5,904 bases of DNA from an uncultured Clostridia bacterium (lineage in GTDB: Bacteria > Bacillota > Clostridia > Peptostreptococcales > Acidaminobacteraceae): positions 1 to 5,904 of the forward strand of contig CALFKA010000278.1 of assembly GCA_937880545.1 (NCBI GenBank), given 5' to 3'. Below, in pieces: positions 1-5,857 of the stretch. The position numbers were made by a program, and so were the translations under genes. Every line of letters begins with the position of its first letter. Positions within the stretch are counted from its first letter, which is position 1. Below the pieces are notes generated by a model. That model was not told where the DNA came from. It saw nothing but the letters and a program-made list of their open reading frames with translations, and searched no databases.

Positions 1-35
1 CCGTAATCCCCAATATTTAGTAAAGGAGTCTCCCA

Positions 36-479
36 ATGGATTTTCATGATATCGGTCGGGAAATCTTCAAGAAACAACTCTTAGCTCCTAAGGAGTATAT
101 CCCATTAAAGAAATGGGAAGACTTCCCATTGTATTTTACGGTGGAGTACTCCGTCAGGGACTTCTTCAAAGAGCTGGGGTTTTGGAGATATGTCTTCGGG
201 ATGGAGTTTCTAAGCGTGTCTGATGATTATGCCATCTTGAAACATCCGGAAAACACGTGGACATTCAGTATTAAAAAGGACACATCGCGGGAGTCAGTTG
301 ATCTCAGCAATATCAAAGTACAGATGTTTACAGATCGTCTGGATCAGGCAGAAAAATTCTTACAGTCCTCAAAAGTCCATTACACCATTAAAGAGCAGTC
401 CAAGAATCAGAGGTATATTGAACTTCAATCACCAAATAACTGTTTCATTCAAGTCTGGTCAGGCTGGGAAGAAGCGTAA
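36..479 (+). CDS. VOC/glyoxalase-fold family protein, function unknown
   Basis: This encodes a 147-residue soluble protein with no signal peptide or membrane segment. After a 30-residue leader the pattern resembles one vicinal-oxygen-chelate (VOC) module. A strand (FTVEY, 34-38) is followed by a helix holding DFFKELGFWRYVFGMEF (42-58), which matches the family's usual 'FYxxvLGfe' stretch. Strands SDDYAILKHP (62-71) and TWTFSIK (74-80) come next. A second, shorter half has IKVQMFTD (93-100), a helix to about 112, and RYIELQSPNNCFIQVW (126-141). Typical VOC proteins are 120-150 residues. The usual first-strand metal-ligand His/Gln is not obvious, so a binding or non-catalytic role is as likely as an enzyme. 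The start is supported by AAAGGAG seven bases upstream of the ATG. The gene converges on the TRAP operon and ends before a shared terminator. The fold is a moderate-confidence call; the substrate is unknown. Confidence 0.72.
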   Translation: MDFHDIGREIFKKQLLAPKEYIPLKKWEDFPLYFTVEYSVRDFFKELGFWRYVFGMEFLSVSDDYAILKHPENTWTFSIKKDTSRESVDLSNIKVQMFTDRLDQAEKFLQSSKVHYTIKEQSKNQRYIELQSPNNCFIQVWSGWEEA

Positions 480-545
480 TCAGTAACACGAAGAAATAGA
501 TCACACAAAAGAAAGTACGCTTTTCAAAATATACGTTCAGTCAAA

Positions 546-579
546 AAAACCTTGATTCGTTTGATGAAATCAAGGTTTT
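546..579. terminator. Bidirectional hairpin terminator between the VOC gene and dctM
   Basis: A 12-bp perfect stem (AAAACCTTGATT at 546-557, AATCAAGGTTTT at 568-579) encloses a 10-base loop. Read on the minus strand, the stem runs into a tract of seven T, a good intrinsic terminator 27 bases past the dctM stop. Read on + it ends in four T, so it can also stop the VOC gene transcript, which ends at 479. The convergent genes therefore share one terminator. The stretch from 480 to 545 holds nothing else I can identify. Confidence 0.88.
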
Positions 580-605
580 CATTGATAAACTAATTAAGTA
601 TTCTC

Positions 606-1919
606 TTATTGCACAAAGACCAGCGAGATCCAAGGTACATAAGTAATGAGCATCAGCGCCGCCACCGCCACGATGAAGTATGGAATAATATACTTAAACA
701 TCGAATCGAGTTTTATCTTCGCTACCGCTGCGCCGACAAACAGGTTACACCCGTACGGTGGAGTACATAGACCGATTGCCAGGTTGACAGCCATCACGAC
801 ACCAAAGTGGACCGGATCGATGCCAAGCGCCCGTACAGTGGGTAGTAACATGGGAGCCATGATAATGATGGCCGGAACGGTGTCCAAGAAAAGGCCGACC
901 ATCAATAGGAACAGATTGATCAGCAGGAGGACAATAACCGGATTATCGGAAACATTGGTCAGGAATACGGTGATCGACTGGGGGACCTTCTCAAAGGTCA
1001 TAAAGGTGGAGAACACTGTAGAGTAACCCAGCAGGAAGGATGTGATGCCGTTAAGTACAGCCGCATCCAAGAGAGCTCCATACAGGTCTTTCATCTTCAT
1101 ATCACGGTAAACTAGCAGGCTGACAAGAGCGGAGTAGACAACGGAGACACACGCCGCTTCTGTCGGCGTGAAGATTCCAGAGTAGATACCGCCGAGAATG
1201 ATGGCAGGCGAGAGTAGTGCCCAGAAACCATCCTTCGTAGCGACCCAGATGCGCTTCCAGCGGGCTTTAAGCGCTTCTTTCATCGGAACCATTTCGGCTC
1301 CCTCTTCTTTTTTCGCTTTCAGATCCGTCCCCATGCGTTTTGTCATAATAGTATTGACGGCAATGAAAACCAAACCTAAAAGAATACCCGGAAGAACTCC
1401 GGCGAGAAACAGCGAGGGTACCGGTGTACCGGTGGTCGCGCCATAAAGGACAAAAGAAAGACTCGGCGGGATAATGGGACCGACAATACCGCCAAAGCAG
1501 ACAAGGGTTGCGGCATAAGCAGAGTCGTATCCCTTTTTCTTCATCTCCGGGATCATCATTCCGCCAATCGCAGACGTGGTGGCCATACCGGAGCCCGAGA
1601 GAGCCCCAAAGAACATGCACGAAAGAATTGTCACACTGCCGAGCGCCCCATCGACAAAGTCAATCAGAGCTGATGCGAAGTTGACGATGCGGCGAGCGAT
1701 ACCACCGGTAGACATAATGATTCCGGCCAGCATAAAAAACGGAATCGCCATGACAGTGAAGGAACTGATGCCGGAGTAGTTGTACTGTCCGACAATGACC
1801 ATGTTCAAGTCTGAGAAGAAGGCCATGGAGGCCATGGTGGCTCCGCCAATGGCAAAACCTACCGGCACCCCGACCAGAAGCATCAGAAAGAGGACTACAA
1901 ACAAAGCAATCATTGCCAT
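606..1919 (-). CDS. dctM: TRAP transporter large membrane subunit DctM
   Basis: This is the large (12-helix class) permease of a tripartite ATP-independent periplasmic transporter, which forms the ion-coupled transport channel in the cytoplasmic membrane. It is 437 residues, close to the family's usual 425-435. Hallmarks include IPFFMLAGIIM (59-69), FGALSGSGMATTSAIG (104-119), GGIVGPIIPPSLSFVLYG (143-160), the GIFTPTEAA segment (248-256), FLDTVPAIIIMAPMLLP (344-360) and a second proline motif, GLCTPPYGCNLF (383-394). Hydrophobic segments run along the whole protein, with one basic cytoplasmic loop near 193-230. The start was placed at 1919 because it lies one base after the dctQ stop and has AAAGAGGT about five bases upstream. 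A longer reading from 1952 would overlap dctQ without a better ribosome site. The ATG at 1913 is a possible alternative. It is the last gene of the dctPQM operon and is followed by a strong terminator. The substrate cannot be read from this subunit. Confidence 0.97.
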   Translation of the reverse strand: MAMIALFVVLFLMLLVGVPVGFAIGGATMASMAFFSDLNMVIVGQYNYSGISSFTVMAIPFFMLAGIIMSTGGIARRIVNFASALIDFVDGALGSVTILSCMFFGALSGSGMATTSAIGGMMIPEMKKKGYDSAYAATLVCFGGIVGPIIPPSLSFVLYGATTGTPVPSLFLAGVLPGILLGLVFIAVNTIMTKRMGTDLKAKKEEGAEMVPMKEALKARWKRIWVATKDGFWALLSPAIILGGIYSGIFTPTEAACVSVVYSALVSLLVYRDMKMKDLYGALLDAAVLNGITSFLLGYSTVFSTFMTFEKVPQSITVFLTNVSDNPVIVLLLINLFLLMVGLFLDTVPAIIIMAPMLLPTVRALGIDPVHFGVVMAVNLAIGLCTPPYGCNLFVGAAVAKIKLDSMFKYIIPYFIVAVAALMLITYVPWISLVFVQ

Positions 1920-1920
1920 A

Positions 1921-2427
1921 TTATACCTCTTTCTGATCCATGCGAGGATCAAATCCTGTGCGCAGCGCTGTGATGGACTGCAGAATCGAAAGAATGTTGC
2001 GCAGTATCATCATAATACAACCAACTGTAACAGACAGATAACCCCAGGACATGCTGATCTTGATGCCCGCAAAGCGCACATGGGACTGCGTCATGACCAG
2101 CACCATGCCGTAATAGGCTGTAACAGCACAGATACCTAAGACAATGATCTCAGAGAGGATATTCATATACTGTGCAGGGACGAACGATAGTCGGTCTGTA
2201 AACATCGTGATTTTAATGTGCTCTCCTCTTCGGGCACCGATACTGATACCGAACCAGGAGAGCCAGACAAACAGAAATTTACCGAGTTCCTCACTCCACG
2301 AGAGCGAATTATTGAATCCGTAGCGCATAATGACTTGTACAAAAATAACGATAACCATAATGGCAAACATCAAAATGAGCACGATATCTTCGAAGCGGTT
2401 GAGGAGTTTAGATAATCTTTGCACCAT
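1921..2427 (-). CDS. dctQ: TRAP transporter small membrane subunit DctQ
   Basis: This is the small four-helix subunit that pairs with DctM in the membrane and helps dock the binding protein. The chosen start gives 168 residues, typical for DctQ. Hydrophobic segments are at about 14-35, 49-65, 89-112 and 125-147. The family signature is clear: QVIMRYGFNNSLSWSEELGKF (31-51, with the conserved RY, N and WSEE) followed by FVWLSWFGISIGARRGEHI (53-71). The start at 2427 has AAAGGAG about 11 bases upstream. The open frame extends back to 2532, but the extra 35 residues are hydrophilic, would overlap the end of dctP and cross the intercistronic hairpin, and do not look like DctQ. It follows dctP by 67 bases and ends one base before dctM, so dctQ and dctM are probably translationally coupled. 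Confidence 0.95.
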   Translation of the reverse strand: MVQRLSKLLNRFEDIVLILMFAIMVIVIFVQVIMRYGFNNSLSWSEELGKFLFVWLSWFGISIGARRGEHIKITMFTDRLSFVPAQYMNILSEIIVLGICAVTAYYGMVLVMTQSHVRFAGIKISMSWGYLSVTVGCIMMILRNILSILQSITALRTGFDPRMDQKEV

Positions 2428-2456
2428 GGGCGAAAAAACTCCTTTCAAAATAAGAG

Positions 2457-2487
2457 GGCACCGGACCCTCCGGGAGAATCCGGTGCC
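2457..2487 (-). promoter_or_regulatory. Intercistronic hairpin between dctP and dctQ
   Basis: A 9-bp GC-rich perfect stem (GGCACCGGA at 2457-2465, TCCGGTGCC at 2479-2487) lies eight bases past the dctP stop codon. Inside it, after a 2x2 mismatch, CTC and GAG can pair around a three-base loop. On the transcript the stem is followed by CTCTTATTTT and then the dctQ ribosome site. The weak U-tract suggests a partial terminator or an RNA-stabilising 3' end for dctP. Either would give more binding protein than membrane subunits, which is common in binding-protein transport operons. The structure is seen in the sequence; its role is inferred. Confidence 0.75.
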
Positions 2488-2494
2488 TGTAGAA

Positions 2495-3517
2495 TTACGG
2501 TCTAGTCTGCAGCCACTTATCCATGAGTTCATCTCCGATCTTCTGTCTCCAGAGATCGTAGACGGGCTGTACTGCTTCCGTAAAGGCAGCGACTTCTTCC
2601 GGAGTCAGTTCTTCCACTGTCGCTCCTTCATTTCTAAATCGCTCGATATAGCCGGCTTCTTTGCCGCGTTCTTCATCACGCTGCTGGCGGGCCATTTCGT
2701 GGACACCCTCTTCGAGGACAGTACGGTCAGCAGGATCAAGCGACTCGATCCACTCAAGGGATGTGATGATCGGGAAGGGGCTGCTAGCATGGTTAGTAAG
2801 TGTCACATAAGGGGAAATCTCATGCAGGTTGAAGTCATTGAACACGCCTAGGGAGTGGTCAAGCGCATTGATGGTGTTCTGGGACAATGAAGTAATAACT
2901 TCGCCCCAAGCCATCGGTGTGGGATTGGCTCCCATAGCTTTCCAAAGTTCCATGTTCAGGTCATTCTGGGAGATACGTACTTTTTGGCCTTTAAGGTCTT
3001 CACTGTTGTGATAGTTACCAGTGGAACTGATGACCTGGCGCATGCCATTGTAGTACATGTCAATGCAGTAGTAACCTTTATCTTTGATGGTCTCGTTGAA
3101 TAGTTCCAGACCGCCTTTGTTAAAGGTCCCTTCTATCCAGTCTTCATATGTAGGATAAAGGTATGGAAGGTCGATGGCGCTTGAGGCATCACCTGTCGCT
3201 GCAGTAACAACAGCCGAAAGGTCAAACATCATGGTAACAGTGCCAAGCTGAATACCTGCTACCAGGTCTGGTGAGTCACCGAGCTGTCCGTCAGAAAAGA
3301 CTTCAACAGCAAACTTGCCAGGAGCTTTTTCCTCCAAATATTCACCTAGCCAGACTGCCCATTTGTGAGTTGAGCGAGAAGACGAGTCCGTATGACCGAT
3401 CTTAATGGAAATCGGATACTCTTGAGTGGACCCTTCTTTGGGGGGTTCTTTTGCACAGCCTGTCAAAGGCACTAGCACCAGACAGCTCAGCAAAAGAAGA
3501 ACCAGAAACTTCTTCAT
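2495..3517 (-). CDS. dctP: TRAP transporter solute-binding lipoprotein DctP
   Basis: This is the extracytoplasmic substrate-binding protein of the TRAP system, 340 residues and full length. It starts with a lipoprotein signal: a basic MKK, a hydrophobic core and the lipobox LTGC with Cys21 as the lipidation site, so it is tethered to the outer face of the membrane. The DctP fold is visible in IKIGHTDSSSRSTHKWAVWL (38-57), GQLGDSPDLVAGIQLGTVTM (77-96) and LPYLYPTYEDW (117-127). It continues with NGMRQVISS (157-165), then LKGQKVRIS (175-183) and MAWGEVITSLSQNTINALDHS (202-222). Arg181 in KVRIS sits where family members bind the substrate carboxylate, and Arg160 is a second conserved position. 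The start has GGAGGT about five bases upstream. It is the first gene of the operon, with its own promoter. The ligand is probably an organic acid, but the sequence does not say which one. Confidence 0.96.
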   Translation of the reverse strand: MKKFLVLLLLSCLVLVPLTGCAKEPPKEGSTQEYPISIKIGHTDSSSRSTHKWAVWLGEYLEEKAPGKFAVEVFSDGQLGDSPDLVAGIQLGTVTMMFDLSAVVTAATGDASSAIDLPYLYPTYEDWIEGTFNKGGLELFNETIKDKGYYCIDMYYNGMRQVISSTGNYHNSEDLKGQKVRISQNDLNMELWKAMGANPTPMAWGEVITSLSQNTINALDHSLGVFNDFNLHEISPYVTLTNHASSPFPIITSLEWIESLDPADRTVLEEGVHEMARQQRDEERGKEAGYIERFRNEGATVEELTPEEVAAFTEAVQPVYDLWRQKIGDELMDKWLQTRP

Positions 3518-3562
3518 ATACTACCTCCAGATATATTGTTAGATTGTACTTTGACATTCTTT

Positions 3563-3591
3563 AGTCTAGCAGTTATCGTCCAACGGGTCAA
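3563..3591 (-). promoter_or_regulatory. Sigma-A-type promoter of the dctPQM operon
   Basis: On the minus strand, TTGACC (3586-3591) is followed by a 17-base spacer and TAGACT (3563-3568), with TGC just before the -10 box giving an extended -10. Transcription would begin near 3556, giving a leader of about 39 bases to the dctP ATG at 3517. The -35 box lies inside one arm of an 8-bp inverted repeat (see separate entry), a possible operator. Confidence 0.75.
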
Positions 3592-3655
3592 TATAAGTGA
3601 TTCTTTTCTAATAATACTTGCTCTATCTTATCTTATTCGTAAAAGGAGACCCGTT
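3582..3655. repeat. Inverted repeat AACGGGTC/GACCCGTT overlapping the dctP -35 box
   Basis: Perfect 8-bp arms lie at 3582-3589 and 3648-3655, 58 bases apart. The left arm overlaps the dctP -35 box. On + the right arm runs into six T (3654-3659). The repeat could be a pair of regulator sites, or the closing stem and terminator of a small + strand RNA. A chance match of this length is not excluded. Confidence 0.4.
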
Positions 3656-3957
3656 TTTTCAAAACACAGTAAATTTCACCTTATCTGTACACAGAGATTT
3701 GTAGATCAGGGATCAACTTTAGCAATAGTCGCGCCATCCCCTATCATATTTGATGATTATTTTGTTTTAAACGCCATTATTTCACAACATAAAAAACGTA
3801 ACAAGCAAAAACTATTAGTCCGACCAATATACGAACAACCAACCTCTCTTTGAGACGAATAGAAATGGCGCTTCTGGCGAATGACGAGCGACAGGGTAAA
3901 TCCTTGTAAGAATTGGTCACGAGATTGGTCGCAAAGCACAAATAAAAGAAGAACCCC
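3592..3957. other. AT-rich gene-poor stretch upstream of dctP and downstream of ssrA
   Basis: I find no convincing protein gene here. The open frames present lack ribosome sites, start at TTG or run through the tmRNA, and have no recognisable motifs. The stretch holds one arm of the inverted repeat described above, an orphan AAAAGGAG at 3641-3648 with no start codon after it, and three copies of the 7-mer ATTGGTC: two direct (3912-3918, 3924-3930) and one inverted (3822-3828). I see no tRNA, transposon end or phage attachment duplication of the tmRNA 3' end. Confidence 0.6.
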
Positions 3958-3989
3958 AAAACGTTAAAGCATTGAGTTTTAAACGTTTT
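3958..3989 (-). terminator. AT-rich hairpin downstream of tmRNA, possible terminator
   Basis: On the minus strand AAAACGT-T-TAAA pairs with TTTA-ACGTTTT: 11 pairs with a single-base bulge and a 9-base loop, starting 21 bases past the tmRNA CCA end. No long T-tract follows (GGGG, then TTCTTCTTTT), so termination would be weak. It may instead be a 3' trailer structure removed during tmRNA maturation. It is the only hairpin I found near the 3' end. Confidence 0.4.
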
Positions 3990-4010
3990 ACAGTTCTCCC
4001 ATTTGGATTT

Positions 4011-4361
4011 TGGTGGAGCTGGCGGGAATCGAACCCGCGTCCAAAAATAGATTGCGAAAGCTTCTCCGAGCGCAGATGCTTTTTTGTCCGCTGTCTCCAA
4101 AGCATCAAACCCAACAGCGGTGTTCTCCTAAATTACCACGGGACCCCGGAGAAAGGTCCTGATCCTACACTTGATGATTTATCGCTTGCTCTGCGTCAAG
4201 TGTGAAAGGCCTGAGCAGCGATGCTGCTTAATTAAGCAGCGTAAGCAACGTTATTGTTTGCCTTTAAATTTTAGTTGCCCAGTTCTTTTACGTGTACCCC
4301 AGGCGGAAAACACGGCTCGCTTCCCTTCGGTCACTATCCCTGTCGAAACCTGGACAGCCCC
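4011..4361 (-). ncRNA. ssrA: Transfer-messenger RNA (tmRNA, 10Sa RNA)
   Basis: This is one-piece tmRNA of about 351 nt, which with SmpB rescues ribosomes stalled on mRNA without a stop codon and tags the product for proteolysis. The ends are fixed by the tRNA-like acceptor stem: 5' GGGGCTG (4361-4355) pairs base for base, with one G-U, with CAGCTCC before the 3' ACCA. CCA is encoded (ends at 4011). The T arm GCGGG-TTCGATT-CCCGC (4021-4037) and the conserved 5' GGTTTCGACAGGG are present. The tag frame (4232-4261) starts at a GCA resume codon and reads ANNNVAYAA followed by TAA, so the added peptide would be A-ANNNVAYAA. The stop codon lies in the palindrome at 4223-4240, matching the helix that follows the tag in known tmRNAs. 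The 5' end directly abuts the smpB stop codon. I see no promoter of its own just upstream, so it is probably cut from an smpB-ssrA transcript. Confidence 0.97.
4223..4240 (-). repeat. Palindrome GCTGCTTAATTAAGCAGC at the tmRNA tag stop codon
   Basis: This perfect 18-base palindrome inside tmRNA contains the last two Ala codons and the TAA stop of the tag frame. A second hairpin, AGCAGC-atc-GCTGCT (4214-4228), uses part of the same bases, so the two stems are mutually exclusive. In other tmRNAs the stop codon also sits in or near the helix after the tag, which fits the first fold. Confidence 0.7.
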
Positions 4362-4811
4362 CTATTGTCTTTCGCGCAGTGCGCGTTCCATTTCGCGCTT
4401 GGCATCTTTCCGCTTTGACGCTTCACGCTTGTCATAGAGTTTCTTTCCCCTCGCAAGTCCGATCTGCATCTTTACAAGACCGCGGTCGTTGACATACACT
4501 TTGAGAGGTATGATGGTGTATCCGGCTTGTGTGACCTTCTCATAGAGGGTGCCGATCTCTCTCTTATTAAGGAGAAGTTTTCGTGAGCGCACCGGATCCA
4601 CATTGAAGACACTGGCATGTCCGTATGGAGTGACGTTCATCCCTTCTACAAAAGCCTCACCGGAGCGGATCTCTACATAACTTTCTTTAACGCTGAGTTT
4701 TCCATCTTTTACGGACTTGACTTCCGTGCCTATCAGCACGATACCTGCTTCATAAGTTTCTTCAATGAAGTACTCATGGTAGGCTTTTCGGTTGTTGCTC
4801 AGCAGTTTCAT
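4362..4811 (-). CDS. smpB: SsrA-binding protein SmpB
   Basis: SmpB binds the tRNA-like part of tmRNA and delivers it to stalled ribosomes, where its basic tail probes the empty mRNA channel. At 149 residues it is full length. Family motifs in order are NNRKAYHEYFIEE (6-18), YEAGIVLIGTEVKSVKDGK (20-38), GEAFVEGMNV (51-60), RSRKLLLNKREI (75-86), GLVKMQIGLARGKKLYDKRE (111-130) and the lysine/arginine-rich tail to RERQ. Two positions that are often His (in the usual NHDP and LLLHK) are Val71 and Asn82 here, a minor variation. The start has GGAGG about five bases upstream. A strong promoter lies just ahead, leaving a leader of only about 13 bases. The TAG stop (4362-4364) is followed with no gap by the first base of tmRNA, so smpB and its RNA partner probably form one transcription unit. 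Confidence 0.98.
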   Translation of the reverse strand: MKLLSNNRKAYHEYFIEETYEAGIVLIGTEVKSVKDGKLSVKESYVEIRSGEAFVEGMNVTPYGHASVFNVDPVRSRKLLLNKREIGTLYEKVTQAGYTIIPLKVYVNDRGLVKMQIGLARGKKLYDKREASKRKDAKREMERALRERQ

Positions 4812-4835
4812 TATACCCTCCGGACCGCTTATACT
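4807..4835 (+). promoter_or_regulatory. Candidate divergent promoter of the exonuclease gene
   Basis: On + a good -10, TATACT (4830-4835), shares five bases with the -10 of the smpB promoter on the other strand. The -35 at 17 bases (TTCATT, 4807-4812) is weak. Transcription would start near 4842, about 33 bases before the ATG at 4875. It is the only plausible promoter for this gene in the smpB-exonuclease gap. Confidence 0.4.
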
Positions 4836-4859
4836 ACCAGAATTTCAACACTTTGTCAA
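4831..4859 (-). promoter_or_regulatory. Sigma-A-type promoter of smpB-ssrA
   Basis: On the minus strand a perfect TTGACA (4854-4859), a 17-base spacer and TAGTAT (4831-4836) preceded by TGG (extended -10). The start point should fall near 4824, about 13 bases before the smpB ATG. This is one of the strongest promoter matches in the window, as expected for an abundant RNA downstream. Confidence 0.85.
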
Positions 4860-4874
4860 ACTTTGGAGACCTAT

Positions 4875-5857
4875 ATGTTCGATGATTACATCGCCCTCGA
4901 TGTCGAGACCGCTTCCGGCACCCCCTCCATTTGTTCCATTGGAATCGTCCACGTGATCAATGGGAAAGTTGAGGAGCGCTATTACCGATTGATCAATCCT
5001 CAAAAGGATTTTGACTACGGGACGATCGCTGTTCACGGGATCACGCCGGACATGGTCCGCGATGCTCCTGTCTTTTCGCAAGTCTGGGAAGAAATCCGGC
5101 ATTTCTTTGTAGGAAATATTGTCGTGGCACACAATGCAACATTTGATTTAAGCCAATTAGCCTACAGCCTTCAAGAAGCAGGTATCTTCATTCCCGCCTT
5201 CTATTACCTGGATACCGTAACACTCGCCAGAAAAGCACTTCCCGGAATGGATAGTTACAGCTTGGGGAAAATCAGCTACCAACTCGCCCTTCCCTCCTTC
5301 GATCATCATAATGCTTTGGCTGATGCTGAGGCATCGCAGACGCTTCTCGAGCGAGTGAAGAGAATCATGCCCCTTCATTTACACCAGTTGCGCCGCTACT
5401 CCATCTACCGTGAATCACGCTCGCTTAAGCTGGAAGAGTTTCTTTCGGCGCTTCGATTGAGAGAGCTCCTTTCGAGTTTTCAGACAGGGAGTTTTCTGTC
5501 AGACTCTGAAAAACTGACCCTAGAGAAGGAGATATCAAAGATCAGCTCAGAGAACCATCTGGCACTAAAAGAATTTGCCCATCTGACTGAAGAAATCCTT
5601 GCTGAAGGTTACGTTTTCTCTTCCCTTCATCCAAGACTTGAACTTTTATGGAATGCCTTCTTTCCTTCCTCCGGACACAAAGGATTCTTCCAAAGTCTAC
5701 AGGTCTTTGCAGAGTATCAAGATTCTTCAGAGATGAGCCTTTCACATCTTCAACCATGGATCGACTATCATACGGTACTTCATGAAGATCCCCTTCTGTA
5801 TCCCTTCTTTTCTCATCTGCAGGAAGATCCCTTCTCTTCTACCTCTCTCGACACCCT
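4875..5857 (+). CDS. DnaQ-like DEDDh 3'-5' exonuclease, 3' end missing
   Basis: The N-terminal domain is a DnaQ/epsilon-type exonuclease that removes nucleotides from DNA 3' ends with two metal ions. All five DEDDh residues are visible: Asp9 and Glu11 in IALDVETASG (ExoI), Asp91 in VVAHNATFDLSQL (ExoII), and His145 and Asp150 in HHNALADAEA (ExoIII). ICSIGIVHVINGK (19-31), VHGITPDMVRDAP (53-65) and ARKALPGMDSYSL (118-130) also fit the family. The start has GGAG six bases upstream. From about residue 165 to 327 follows a helix-rich region I do not recognise, so this is longer than a bare exonuclease domain; it is not the polymerase PolC. It diverges from smpB. The reading frame stays open to the window end, but residues after about 327 come from sequencing adapter, so the true C-terminus is unknown. 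Repair or proofreading is a family-based inference. Confidence 0.9.

Noticed and set aside
1820..1845. Short direct repeat GGCCATGG in dctM
   Set aside because: It is explained by the coding of a Met-Ala-Ser-Met-Ala stretch; no sign of function.
1920..1952. N-terminal extension of DctM to 1952
   Set aside because: It overlaps dctQ. The ATG at 1919 follows the dctQ stop and has a ribosome site, and its product begins directly with the first membrane helix.
2428..2532. N-terminal extension of DctQ to 2532
   Set aside because: It would overlap dctP, cross the hairpin, and add 35 residues unlike DctQ. The ATG at 2427 has a ribosome site and gives the normal length.
3536..3853. 105-residue + strand open frame upstream of dctP
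   Set aside because: It starts at TTG with no ribosome site, lies antisense over the dctP promoter, and shows no family motif. AT-rich composition explains it.
3777..4114. Minus-strand open frames running across the tmRNA 3' end
   Set aside because: They use the structured tmRNA sequence as coding sequence and have no ribosome site or recognisable motif.
4362..4470. Separate ssrA promoter inside the 3' end of smpB
   Set aside because: I looked for -35/-10 pairs with 16-18 base spacing. GACAAT at 4369-4364 lies too close to the tmRNA start, and TTGCGA/TATGAC has only a 14-base spacer.
3972..4492. Plus-strand open frames over tmRNA and the end of smpB
   Set aside because: They are antisense to ssrA and smpB, whose identity is certain.
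4845..5757. Minus-strand open frames opposite the exonuclease gene
   Set aside because: They are shadows of the + strand coding frame, which carries all five catalytic residues.
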